From positions 15,449-79,448 of the forward strand of contig NZ_MSTI01000044.1 in NCBI RefSeq assembly GCF_001949125.1: a stretch of DNA of 64,000 nucleotides. The letters are read 5' to 3'. Shown in pieces: positions 32,128 to 41,400 of the stretch. Position 1 is the first letter of the stretch, and each line of letters starts with the position of its first letter. Under the pieces are notes generated by a model. The model ran no database searches, had not been told where the DNA came from, and saw nothing but the letters and a program-made list of their open reading frames with translations. The stretch comes from Deinococcus marmoris. Lineage in GTDB: Bacteria > Deinococcota > Deinococci > Deinococcales > Deinococcaceae. Position numbers and translations under genes: made by a program.

Positions 32128-33143
32128 GCGTCTCCTGGGAAACGCTGGAACTACACACCGCCCAGCCCTTCGGCATCGCCCGCTGGACGCACAGCGTCTA
32201 TCCGCGTACCATCGTCACGTTCACTCAGGATGGAATCGTGGGCCGGGGCGAGGCAGCTCCCAACGCCTTTTACGGCGAGACGCACGGCACGGTGGAGGCG
32301 GTGCTGCCGCTGCTGGCCGAAGCGCTGACCGATCCCTGGGACTGGGATGGCCTGCGCGCGGGCCTCACGGCACGGATGCCACACGATCACCCCTCGGTCA
32401 AATGCGCGCTGGAGATGGCGGCGCTGGAATGGTGCGCGGTCTCGGTGGGCCTACCCGTCTGGAAACTGCTGGGCCTCTCCCCCGCCCCACTGCCCCGCAG
32501 CAGTTACACGGTCAGCCTGGCCGACATCCCCGATATGCGGCGGCAGGCGCGTGAGGCCGTGGCCGCTGGGCACACGGTTCTCAAGGTCAAGCTGGGGACG
32601 GAGCGGGACACGGCAATTCTGGAAGCCTTGCGCGAGGAAGCCCCAAAGGTGGCCCTGCGTGTGGACGCCAACGCCGCCTGGACGCGCCCACAGGCCAAAC
32701 GCATGCTGGGCGTGCTGGACGCCGCCCGTGTGGAACTCCTGGAACAGCCCCTGGCGGCGGACGATCTGGCGGGCCACGCCGAACTGCGCCGCCTGTCGCG
32801 CGTGCCCCTGGTGGCCGATGAGAGCCTGCACCATGTCCGCGACGTGATTGCTCTGGCTGAAGCTTTTGACGGCGTGAACCTCAAACTTGCCAAGCTGGGT
32901 GGCCCGCTTCAGGCGCTCGCGGCCTTGCGACTGGCCCGCGCCCACGGCCTGAGCGTCATGATCGGCTGCATGATTGAAAGCAGTCTGGGCATCTCTGCCG
33001 CCGCGCATCTGGCCGGACTGTGCGACTGGGCCGATCTGGACGGGGCGCTGCTGCTGGCCGACGATCCGTTTACCGGCCTGGAGTGGACGGCGGGCGAACT
33101 GGCAAGGCCGCAGGGCGTGGGCTGGGGCGTGACGCGCGGATGA
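32124..33143 (+). CDS. L-Ala-D/L-Glu epimerase (enolase superfamily)
   Basis: This 339-residue enzyme is of the muconate-lactonising subgroup. The acid-base lysine pair is in LKVKLG (near residue 155) and LKLAKLGG. Metal ligands lie in RVDANAAW, LLEQPL and VADESLHH. Such epimerases convert L-Ala-D-Glu to L-Ala-L-Glu so that ordinary dipeptidases can split it. The NlpC/P60 and dipeptidase neighbours support this activity over other superfamily reactions. Start is GTG at a GTGA overlap with the peptidase gene; its stop overlaps the oxidoreductase ATG. Confidence 0.88.
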   Translation: MSVSWETLELHTAQPFGIARWTHSVYPRTIVTFTQDGIVGRGEAAPNAFYGETHGTVEAVLPLLAEALTDPWDWDGLRAGLTARMPHDHPSVKCALEMAALEWCAVSVGLPVWKLLGLSPAPLPRSSYTVSLADIPDMRRQAREAVAAGHTVLKVKLGTERDTAILEALREEAPKVALRVDANAAWTRPQAKRMLGVLDAARVELLEQPLAADDLAGHAELRRLSRVPLVADESLHHVRDVIALAEAFDGVNLKLAKLGGPLQALAALRLARAHGLSVMIGCMIESSLGISAAAHLAGLCDWADLDGALLLADDPFTGLEWTAGELARPQGVGWGVTRG

Positions 33144-34330
33144 AGGAGGTCACCGTCGCCGTCATCGGCTGCGGCAACCGGGGCGCAGATGTGTATGCCC
33201 GGCATCTGGCTGCACAGGGCGCACGCATCACGCATCTGGTGGACCCCCGCGCCAGCAGACTCGCGGAGGTGGCCGGGCGTCATGCCCTCGGGCCGAAAGT
33301 CTGTTTCTCCCACTGGGATAACTTCTTCACGCTGGGGCGGGTGGCCGACGCCGTGGTGATCGCTACCCCCGATGATCAGCATGTTCAGCCGTGCCTGCAA
33401 GCTCTGGCGCTGGGCTACGACGTGCTGCTGGAAAAGCCGATCTGTCTGGCCGAGGCCGAACTGGACCTGTTGCTCCAGGCCGAGGCCCAGTCGGCTGGGA
33501 GTGTGACGGTCTGTCATGTGCTGCGGGCCACGCCGTTCTTTCGGGAGGTGAAGCAGGTTCTGGATTCCGGGCGGCTGGGTCAGTTGGTGGGCATCCAGCA
33601 TGCGGAAAACGTGGCGTACTGGCATTACGCGCACTCGTTTGTGCGGGGTAACTGGCGGGCCTCTCCCCCGGCGGCACCGTTTGTTCTCGCCAAGAGTTGC
33701 CATGATCTGGATCTGCTGCGCTGGTTCGCGGACGCGCCGCCGCTGCGGGTGCAGAGTCAGGGCGGCCTGTTTCACTTTCGCCCCGAGAACGCGCCAGCAG
33801 CAGCGTCTGACCGCTGCGTAACCTGCCCGGTAGTGGATTGCCCTTACGACGCGCGCCAGATTTACGGCAGTCGCCCGCTGGAAAGCTGGCCCAACACGGT
33901 GTTGACCGCCGGGGGACAGAGTCTGGCTGGAGCGTTGGAGACTGGTCCATATGGCCAATGCGTGTACCTGGGGCTGAACAACGTGGCCGATCACCAGGCC
34001 GTCACTGTCACCTTTGCCAATGGTGTGACTGCCGATCTGACGGTTAGCGCCTTCACGCACAACAACACCCGCACCCTCAAACTGCTCGGCACACACGGCG
34101 AATTGCGCGGGCAGATGGAGCGCGGTGAGCTGGAACTCCACGATTTCCGGCACGGCACCGTGGAGCGCTGGACGGTGGCGGCGGATGGCAATCATGGTGG
34201 CGGCGATGTGGGGCTGGTGCGCGGCTGGCTGGCCTTTCTGCGAGGCGAGGCGGGGCTTCCCAGTCCTCTCTCCGAATCGCTGGATTCCCACCGGATGGCG
34301 TCTGCTGCCGAGCGCTCCCGGCTTCGCTGA
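33140..34330 (+). CDS. Gfo/Idh/MocA-family oxidoreductase
   Basis: This 396-residue NAD(P)-dependent dehydrogenase has the Rossmann start VAVIGCGNRGADVYA, the strand VVIATPDDQHV and the EKPICL motif characteristic of the family. A cysteine cluster (RCVTCPVVDCPYDA, about residue 228) recurs in part of this family and may be structural. It lies at the end of the murein-peptide unit with an ATGA overlap, so it is probably co-regulated. The substrate (perhaps a sugar or a derivative released from murein) is not known. Confidence 0.85.
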   Translation: MKEVTVAVIGCGNRGADVYARHLAAQGARITHLVDPRASRLAEVAGRHALGPKVCFSHWDNFFTLGRVADAVVIATPDDQHVQPCLQALALGYDVLLEKPICLAEAELDLLLQAEAQSAGSVTVCHVLRATPFFREVKQVLDSGRLGQLVGIQHAENVAYWHYAHSFVRGNWRASPPAAPFVLAKSCHDLDLLRWFADAPPLRVQSQGGLFHFRPENAPAAASDRCVTCPVVDCPYDARQIYGSRPLESWPNTVLTAGGQSLAGALETGPYGQCVYLGLNNVADHQAVTVTFANGVTADLTVSAFTHNNTRTLKLLGTHGELRGQMERGELELHDFRHGTVERWTVAADGNHGGGDVGLVRGWLAFLRGEAGLPSPLSESLDSHRMASAAERSRLR

Positions 34331-34369
34331 GTTGTCTGAATTCCCAGATGCTTACAGTTTGGAACGAGA

Positions 34370-34404
34370 AAGTGAATAATTTCACGATAAATCTTATTCG
34401 TGAA
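34370..34404 (-). repeat. 35-bp three-half-site element, copy 4
   Basis: Read on the minus strand: TTCACGA, 10 nt, TCGTGAA, 4 nt, TTCACTT, with no mismatch. The inverted pair extends to a perfect 10-bp stem (AATTTCACGA). It lies between the oxidoreductase gene and the convergent end of pdxT. Confidence 0.8.
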
Positions 34405-34415
34405 ATTTGTATTTG

Positions 34416-35033
34416 CTACGTATTTGCGGCTTGAGCTTCTTGTGCCATTTCTATAAAGAGCTTGTGGATTCGGGCATCTCCACTCAATTCAGGATGAAAT
34501 GCTGTCGCCAGAATTCGGCCCTGGCGCAGCATCACGGCCTGACCGTCCCACTCGGCCAGAACCGTTACATCTGCCCCAGCACCGCTAAAGGCTGGGGCGC
34601 GAATGAAGACGGCGGGAAAGGGCAAATCCAGGCCCTGAACAGTCAGGGGAGCGGCAAAGGAATTGATCTGACGCCCAAAGGCGTTGCGCTGCACAGTGGT
34701 GTCCAGAAGCCCCAGACTCTGCTGTCTGCCGCCAAATTGCGGCGGCGCACCCTGAACCTCGCGGGCCAGCAGGATGGCCCCGGCGCAGGTGCCCCAGATG
34801 GCTCTCCCACTCGTATGAAAGTCCCGGATCGGCTCCCACAAGGCATACTCGCTCAGCAGGCGGGCCATCGTCGTACTCTCCCCGCCGGGCAGGATCAGGC
34901 CATTGAGGCCCGCGAGATCGGCGGGCAGGCGCACCTCCCGCACTGCCGCCCCCAGCGAGTCCAGCAGGCGGCAGTGTTCACGGAATGCGCCCTGAAGGGC
35001 AAGGACGCCAATTCTGAGCGGTTTACCAGCCAC
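34416..35033 (-). CDS. pdxT: PLP synthase glutaminase subunit
   Basis: This 205-residue class I glutaminase supplies ammonia to PdxS for pyridoxal 5'-phosphate synthesis. The oxyanion strand [12 protein letters not shown], the nucleophile Cys of [11 protein letters not shown] and the HPELSGD His/Glu pair are all present. The start overlaps the pdxS end by 11 nt, and the order pdxS-pdxT is the usual one. A copy of the 35-bp element follows its stop. Confidence 0.96.
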   Translation of the reverse strand: MAGKPLRIGVLALQGAFREHCRLLDSLGAAVREVRLPADLAGLNGLILPGGESTTMARLLSEYALWEPIRDFHTSGRAIWGTCAGAILLAREVQGAPPQFGGRQQSLGLLDTTVQRNAFGRQINSFAAPLTVQGLDLPFPAVFIRAPAFSGAGADVTVLAEWDGQAVMLRQGRILATAFHPELSGDARIHKLFIEMAQEAQAANT

Positions 35034-35922
35034 GCGAAGCGAGACGTTCGGCAGGAATCAGATCGTCGATGTTGATACCGGTCATGGGCGCGCCCAGATC
35101 CTCACTGATCTCGGCCAGCAATTCGGGGTTCTGATAGTGGGTCACGGCCTTGACGATGGCCTGCGCGCGGCGCTCGGGATTGTCGCTCTTGAAGATGCCG
35201 CTGCCCACGAACACGCCGTCCAGCCCCAGCACCATCATCAGCGCGGCGTCGGCGGGCGTGGCAATGCCTCCAGCAGCAAAGTTCACCACAGGCAGCTTGC
35301 CGTGCTGGTGGACATATTTCACCAGTTCGTAGGGGGCTTGCAGGTCACGGGCCACCGTCATCAGTTCCTCGACGGGGCGGGCCTGGATGCTGCGAATCTC
35401 GCCCAGGATGGTGCGGGCGTGCCGGACGGCTTCCACCACGTTGCCGGTCCCCGCCTCGCCCTTGGTGCGAATCATGCTGGCTCCCTCGGCCACACGGCGC
35501 AACGCCTCGCCCAAGTTCTTTGCTCCGCAGACGAACGGAACTTTGAATTCGGTTTTGAGGATGTGAAACTGCTCGTCGGCGGGGGTCAGCACTTCCGATT
35601 CGTCGATAAAATCCACGCCCAGGGCCTGCAAGATCTGCGCCTCGACGATGTGGCCGATGCGGACCTTGGCCATCACCGGAATGGTCACCGCCGCGATAAT
35701 TTCCTTGATCATCTTCGGATCGCTCATGCGGGCCACGCCGCCGTCCACGCGGATGTCGGCTGGCACGCGCTCCAGCGCCATCACGGCAGTTGCGCCCGCC
35801 GCCTCGGCAATGCGGGCTTGATCTGCGGTGACCACGTCCATGATCACGCCGCCCTTGAACATCTCGGCGAAACCGAAGTTGAGATCTGTCTGCTGGGGCA
35901 TACCGTTCTGTGAATCGCTCAT
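35023..35922 (-). CDS. pdxS: PLP synthase subunit PdxS
   Basis: This 299-residue (beta/alpha)8 synthase makes PLP from ribose 5-phosphate, glyceraldehyde 3-phosphate and ammonia. Conserved parts are [55 protein letters not shown] and [22 protein letters not shown] (plus-strand 35929-35934) lies 6 nt before the ATG, which suggests a leaderless mRNA. It is co-transcribed with pdxT, whose product forms the PdxS12-PdxT12 complex. Confidence 0.97.
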   Translation of the reverse strand: MSDSQNGMPQQTDLNFGFAEMFKGGVIMDVVTADQARIAEAAGATAVMALERVPADIRVDGGVARMSDPKMIKEIIAAVTIPVMAKVRIGHIVEAQILQALGVDFIDESEVLTPADEQFHILKTEFKVPFVCGAKNLGEALRRVAEGASMIRTKGEAGTGNVVEAVRHARTILGEIRSIQARPVEELMTVARDLQAPYELVKYVHQHGKLPVVNFAAGGIATPADAALMMVLGLDGVFVGSGIFKSDNPERRAQAIVKAVTHYQNPELLAEISEDLGAPMTGINIDDLIPAERLASRGW

Positions 35923-36037
35923 GACGGCAGCATAGGCCGCGACTGACCCCCTGCATAGGGCCAGAAATGAATATTGAATGGGGTCAGTTCAGGTCAGGGT
36001 TGGCAGCCTGAACTTGTGGCGGAAGGCCCGACACAGG

Positions 36038-36073
36038 AAGAAAGACCCTCGATAGCAGGAGCCATCCAGGGTC
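36038..36073 (-). terminator. Probable intrinsic terminator after rho
   Basis: On the minus strand GACCCT pairs with AGGGTC around an 18-nt interior containing a short GAT/ATC stem, followed by TTTCTTCC. It lies about 45 nt downstream of the rho stop codon. Confidence 0.5.
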
Positions 36074-36116
36074 AGAAAAGAAAAAACAAGTGTCAGCTTT
36101 CTACAGAGAAAAAAGC

Positions 36117-37409
36117 TCAGCCGCCCGCCAGATTTTGCAGGAATTCCACGTTGTTGCGGGTCTTGCCCATGCGCGTGAGCAACATTTCCATCGCGTCGGC
36201 GGGGTCCATGTCGCTGATGACCTTTCGCAGCAGCCACATCTTTTTCAGGACTTCGGGCTGAAGCAGCAGCTCCTCGCGGCGGGTGCCGGATTTGATGATG
36301 TCCAGCGCGGGGAAAATTCGGCGTTCTTCCAGGCGGCGCGAGAGAACGAGTTCGGCATTACCGGTGCCCTTAAATTCCTCGAAGATCACGTCGTCCATGC
36401 GGCTGCCGGTTTCTACCAGCGCCGTGGCCAGGATGGTCAGGCTGCCGCCCTCGCGGATATTGCGGGCCGCGCCCAGAAAACGCTTGGGCCAGTGCAGCGC
36501 ATTGCTGTCCAGGCCGCCCGAGAGGGTGCGCCCGGTGGGCGGCGTGACCAGGTTGTTGGCACGGGCCAGACGGGTGATGCTGTCCAGCAAAATGACCACA
36601 TGGCCGCCGTCTTCCACGATGCGGCGCGCGCGTTCGTGGACGAATTCGGCCACACGGACGTGGTGCTGTGGCGGCTCGTCGAAGGTGGAGGCCACCACCT
36701 GCGCGCCCTGCACGCTCTCGCGGAAATCGGTCACTTCCTCCGGGCGCTCGTCCACCAGCAGCACCATCACGGTCACGTCAGGGTAATTCTTGACGATGGA
36801 GTTGGCAATCTGCTTCAGGAGGGTGGTTTTCCCAGCTTTCGGCGGCGCGACGATCAGTGCCCGCTGCCCGCGTCCGATGGGGACCAGCAGATCGACGACG
36901 CGCAGACTCAGGCCATCCGTGTTGCCGGGGTCTTCCAGGACCAGTTGATGTTCTGGAAAGGTGGGGGTCAGGTCATCAAAGCGGGGGCGGCGGCGGGCGG
37001 CTTCGGGGTCCAGACCGTTGACTGCCTCCACCTGCACCAGCGAGCCGAAACGCTCGTTCTCGCGCGGGCGGCGGGCGCGGCCTATCACGTCGTCACCCGT
37101 TCGCAGGTGGTTGGCCTTGATCAGTCCCGCCGTCACCAGCACCGTGCGGCTGTTGGGGTCCAGCAGGTCCGATTGCAGGAAGCCGTAGCCGTCAGCGCTG
37201 ATTTCCAGGTAGCCGCGCGCCAGCAGTTGGCCTTCGGCATCGGCCTGATGCTCCATGATCGCCAGCGCCAGGGCATCTTTTTTCAGCTTTCGGTAGTTGT
37301 CGATGCCGTACCCGGCGGCGATCAGGTGCAGCTCTGGCAGAATTTTCTGCTGCAGCTCCTGAAACGGCAGCGTGGCGGTGTAGGCGTTGATTCCGCTCAT
37401 TTCCGTCAC
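36117..37409 (-). CDS. rho: Transcription termination factor Rho
   Basis: This hexameric RNA-dependent ATPase is about 430 residues long. The N-terminal helix bundle ([14 protein letters not shown]) is followed by the RNA-binding cold-shock-like domain ([14 protein letters not shown]). Walker A is [14 protein letters not shown], Walker [15 protein letters not shown], and the Q/R-loop region [20 protein letters not shown] is conserved. GTG 37409 is preferred because GGAGG lies 9 nt upstream; ATG 37400 is the alternative. A longer open frame upstream lacks Rho similarity. Confidence 0.93.
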   Translation of the reverse strand: MTEMSGINAYTATLPFQELQQKILPELHLIAAGYGIDNYRKLKKDALALAIMEHQADAEGQLLARGYLEISADGYGFLQSDLLDPNSRTVLVTAGLIKANHLRTGDDVIGRARRPRENERFGSLVQVEAVNGLDPEAARRRPRFDDLTPTFPEHQLVLEDPGNTDGLSLRVVDLLVPIGRGQRALIVAPPKAGKTTLLKQIANSIVKNYPDVTVMVLLVDERPEEVTDFRESVQGAQVVASTFDEPPQHHVRVAEFVHERARRIVEDGGHVVILLDSITRLARANNLVTPPTGRTLSGGLDSNALHWPKRFLGAARNIREGGSLTILATALVETGSRMDDVIFEEFKGTGNAELVLSRRLEERRIFPALDIIKSGTRREELLLQPEVLKKMWLLRKVISDMDPADAMEMLLTRMGKTRNNVEFLQNLAGG

Positions 37410-37609
37410 AGCCGCCCGCCTCCCGCTAAGTATGGCGAGGTCTTCTGGATGAATTGAGATAAAACGGGGAACAAAAGGTTCATGTGGCACTTCCTGGCAA
37501 GGAATATAAGCGCCCCGGGCACAGGGCATCGTGGGCAAAACGGGCGGCGGCGGACGGATCAACCCACAGCATAACGCGAATTTGTGGAGATTCCGGGCAG
37601 ATGTACCTG

Positions 37610-37645
37610 GAGACGTCCCCTCCTTCGACGGGACGTCTCTTTCTT
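37610..37645 (+). terminator. Intrinsic terminator with no obvious upstream gene
   Basis: GAGACGTCCC (37610-37619) pairs with GGGACGTCTC (37630-37639), followed by TTTCTT on the plus strand. The region between it and the divergent rho start (37409) has no plus-strand gene that I can support, so a small RNA or a leader remnant is possible. Confidence 0.65.
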
Positions 37646-37664
37646 CGATCTGTCATCTGGCGCA

Positions 37665-37694
37665 TTGACCCGCACGGTCCCGCCGCCCTACCAT
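37665..37694 (+). promoter_or_regulatory. Promoter of the T-box leader / ileS operon
   Basis: TTGACC (37665-37670) and TACCAT (37689-37694) are separated by 18 bp. Transcription would begin near 37701 and give a leader of about 330 nt before the cupin start. Confidence 0.6.
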
Positions 37695-37700
37695 GTCCCC

Positions 37701-38004
37701 ACTCCTGAAAACGGGGTGAGCAGACAGATGCGAACGCGAGGACAGTAGCTTCGGCAGGGCAGTCGATAAACAGCGAGTCAGGGATGGTGGAAGCCTGACA
37801 GACACCGCCACCGCAAGCGAAAATCACCTCCCGCGCAGACGGAAGAAAGGCCCACACAGGCCGATTAGACCCGCCCGGACGCCCCCCGACAGAGGGCCTT
37901 GCAACGAGGCCGGAGCAGGATGCGGCGAAGTTGGGTGGTACCACGCAGACGCTTTTAAGAGGCGGCGCGTCCCAGCAGTGAAGCTGAGGCGTGTCGTCTT
38001 TTTT
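37701..38004 (+). promoter_or_regulatory. T-box leader (tRNA-sensing riboswitch) of the cupin-ileS operon
   Basis: The leader contains the T-box sequence AGTTGGGTGGTACCACG (37929-37945), close to the consensus GGGTGGNACCGCG that pairs with the tRNA acceptor end. Upstream, GCGAGGACAGTAGC resembles the conserved base of Stem I, and CAGCGAGTCAGGGATGGTGG with AAGCCTGAC resembles the conserved stem that follows it. The Stem I region seems short. I could not assign the isoleucine specifier codon with confidence. An intrinsic terminator ends the leader, so uncharged tRNA-Ile should promote readthrough into the synthetase gene. Confidence 0.8.
37961..38004 (+). terminator. T-box-regulated terminator
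   Basis: GGCGGCGCGTCCC (37961-37973) pairs, with several G-U pairs, with GAGGCGTGTCGTC (37986-37998). An inner AGC/GCT pair closes the loop and six Ts follow. It starts 15 nt after the T-box sequence, as expected for the terminator/antiterminator switch. Confidence 0.8.
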
Positions 38005-38034
38005 CGTTTCTCGTTGTGGTTGGGAGGGAAAGCT

Positions 38035-38364
38035 ATGCAGATGCAGGACATTCCGTTTGGCGTCACCGACTGGTCTGCGGTGCCGGTGACCGAACATCCC
38101 GGCGTGACGGGTGTGGCCCACTGGCGCACCCAAAACTTCGGCGGCATTCGCGTCCGCATGGTGGAGTATTCCCCTGGCTATCTGGCCGATCACTGGTGCA
38201 GCAAGGGCCACATCCTGCTGGTGCTGGACGGCCAACTGGACACCGAACTGGAAGATGGCCGCACCTTCACCCTTCTCCCCGGCCAGAGCTATCAGGTGGC
38301 CGATCACGCCGAGGCCCACCGCTCCAGCACGGCAAGTGGGGCAAAACTTTTTATCGTCGACTAG
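38035..38364 (+). CDS. DHCW-motif cupin protein
   Basis: This 109-residue single-domain cupin has the YLADHWCSKGHILLVLDG motif (about residues 47-64) and a second beta-barrel half (LLPGQSYQVADHAEAHRSS). ATG 38035 is preceded by GGGAGGGA at 5-6 nt. It lies between the T-box terminator and ileS, so it should respond to isoleucyl-tRNA charging together with the synthetase. Cupins bind metals and small ligands, but no function is established for this subgroup, and why it is in this operon is unknown. Confidence 0.8.
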   Translation: MQMQDIPFGVTDWSAVPVTEHPGVTGVAHWRTQNFGGIRVRMVEYSPGYLADHWCSKGHILLVLDGQLDTELEDGRTFTLLPGQSYQVADHAEAHRSSTASGAKLFIVD

Positions 38365-38403
38365 CACCGCTCCCTCCCCACTCTCCCCCACCGAGGTTTC
38401 CCC

Positions 38404-41400
38404 ATGTCCATGTTTAATCCCGTCGAACCCAATCCCAAATTTCCCCTGATGGAAGAAACCACCCTCAAGTGGTGGAACGAGCAGAAAATCTTCGAGCGCA
38501 GCCTGGAAGGCACGCAGGATGGCCCGGTCTACACCTTCTACGAGGGGCCGCCCACCGCCAACGGTCAGCCGGGCATCCACCACGTTCAGGCGCGCAGTTT
38601 CAAGGACCTGTTTCCGCGCTTCAAGACCATGCAGGGCTACCATGTGCCGCGCAAGGCGGGCTGGGACACCCACGGCCTGCCCGTGGAAATCGGCGTCGAG
38701 AAGAAGCTGGGGCTGAATTCCAAGCGCGAGGTGGAGGCGTACGGGATCGACAAATTCAACGCCGAATGCCGCCAGAGCGTGTTCGTGTACGAGGCCGACT
38801 GGCGCAGGTTTACCGAGCGCATGGGCTACTGGGTGGATCTGGACGACGCCTACATGACGCTGCACAAGGACTACATCGAGTCGGTGTGGTGGAGTGTGGC
38901 CGAGCTGGAGAAGAAAGGACTGCTGTACCGGGGCTTCCGCGTCGCGCCTTACTGCCCGAAAGACGGCACCACTTTGAGCAATGCCGAGGTCAGCGAAGGC
39001 TATAAGGACATCCAGGACCCCAGCGTTTACATCACCTTTGATTTGAAACAGCCGGAAAAGCTGGGGCTGGAGGCGGGCGCGGCGTTTCTGGTCTGGACGA
39101 CGACGCCGTGGACGCTGCCCTACAACGTGGGCGTCGCCATCCACCCGGAGTTCGAGTACGTAGCCGCCAGGGACAAGGACGGCAAGGTGCTGATCCTGGC
39201 CCGCACGCTGCTGGACGAGGTGCTGGGCGAGGGCGCGGAAGTGGTGAGGTCGTTTAAAGGGACGGAACTGGACCGGCTGAGCTACGAACCTCTTTATACC
39301 GAGGCGTATGAGACTGAGGGCGACGGCGCACCCATCTGGATGAGTGGCCTGGATACTTATGTTTCCGACAGCGACGGCACCGGCATCGTCCACACTGCCC
39401 CGGCCTTCGGTGAGGACGACATGCGGCTGGCAAAGAATTACGGCTTCCCGGTGATCGTGGGCGTGGACCCGGAAGGGAAACACCGTTACGGGCCAGAAGG
39501 AAAAAACGGTTGGAAGGGCGTGTTCTTCCGCGACGCCAACCAGGACATCATCCGTGACCTCAAGGCGCGCAGCCTGATGTGGCGCGACAAGAATTTCATG
39601 CACTCGTACCCGCACTGCTGGCGCTGCGGCACGCCGCTGATGTACTACGCCACCGAGAGCTGGTATCTGAACAACACCTCCATGAAAGAGCGGCTGATCG
39701 AGTTGAACCAGACCATCGACTGGCACCCGCCGCACATCAAGAACGGGCGCTACGGCGGCTGGCTGGAAAACCTGATCGACTGGAACCTGTCGCGCAACCG
39801 CTACTGGGGCACGCCGCTGCCGATCTGGGAAACGGCGGACGGCGGCAAATACAAAGTTGTGGGCAGCTACGCCGAACTGGCGGAACTCAGCGGACGGCCA
39901 GAGCTGACCGGGCCGGACTTTGACCCTCACCGCCCCTTCGTGGACGACATCACCTTCGAGCTGGACGGTGAGACCTATAAGCGCGTGCCCTACGTGATGG
40001 ACGTGTGGTACGACAGCGGTTCCATGCCGTTCGCGCAGCATCACTATCCGTTCGAGAACAGGGCGAAATTCGAGAACGGCGGCTTTCCTGCCGACTACAT
40101 CGCGGAGGCCATCGATCAAACGCGCGGGTGGTTCAACAGCCTGCACCAGATCGGCACGATGGTCTTCGATTCGGTGGCCTACAAGTCGGTGATCTGCTCC
40201 GGTCACATCCTGGACGAGAAGGGCTTCAAGATGTCCAAGAGCAAGGGCAACATCGTGGACCCCTGGGAAGTGTTCGAGCAGTACGGGGCCGACGCCGCGC
40301 GCTGGTACATGTACGTGTCCGCGCCGCCTGAGCTGAGCCGCCGCTTTGGGATGAATCTGGTGGGCGAGGCGTTCCGCAGCTACTTCCTGACGCTGTGGAA
40401 CACCTACAGCTTCTTCGTGCTGTACGCCAATCTGGACAAACCGGACCTGCGGGCCGCGCCGCCGCTGGAAGACCGCCCGGAAGTGGACCGCTGGCTGCTG
40501 GCGAAGGTGCAGGCGCTGATCGAGACCGTGACCGAGCGGCTGGAAAACTACGATCCCACCGGATCGAGCCGGGCTTTGCAGGACTTCGTGACCGAGGACC
40601 TGAGCAACTGGTACGTGCGCCGCAACCGCAGGCGCTTCTGGAGCGGCGATGGACAGGTGGATCTGAGTGCCTATTCCACGCTGCATTACGCGCTGGTCAC
40701 GGTCACGCAACTGACCGCGCCGTTCACGCCCTTCCTGGCCGAGACGCTGTATCAGAATCTGGTGCGGAGTGTGGACGACAGCGCGCCAGAAAGCGTGCAT
40801 CTCTCACCCTGGCCGGTGGTGGACGAGGCCCTGGCCGCGCCGTCGCTGGTGGGCGAGATGGACGCCGTGCTGCGGGTGGTCAGCCTGGGCCGGGCGGTGC
40901 GCGCCAGGAGCGGTATGCGCCAGCGTCAGCCCCTGCCACGCGTGATGCTGCGCGCCCGCACGCCGGAGATGACGGCGGCGTTGGGACGTTTCGGTGAGCA
41001 GATCAGAGAGGAACTGAACGTCAAGGAGGTGGAACTCCTGGATCAGTACGCCGAACTGGTCAGCTACGCCCTGCGCCCTAACCTTCAGTTGCTGGGCAAG
41101 AAATTTGGCAAGGCGGTGCCGCAGGTGCGTGCAGCCCTGGCAGCGGCGGACGCCTCCGAGATCGCGCGGGCGGTGCGGGACGGCAAGCAATTCGAGGTGC
41201 TTGCGCCCACGGGCGAACGCTTCGAGCTGGGGCCGGACGAGGTGCTGGTGGATGCCAAATCTCCCGAAGGCTACGCCGCTCAGGAGGAGGCCGGGTATCT
41301 GGTGGCCTTCGACACCACCCTGACCCGTGAGCTGGAGCTGGAGGGGCTGGCCCGCGATCTGGTGCGCGGCATCCAGGACGGGCGCAAAAAGGCCGGATTC

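Noticed and set aside
37410..37562. Longer N-terminus for Rho
   Set aside because: The extra 50 codons are Pro/Cys-rich and do not match Rho; a ribosome site fits the GTG at 37409.
37480..40800. Very long minus-strand open frame (about 1,100 codons) antisense to ileS
   Set aside because: It is the mirror of the GC-rich ileS coding sequence and has no domain; ileS on the plus strand is unambiguous.
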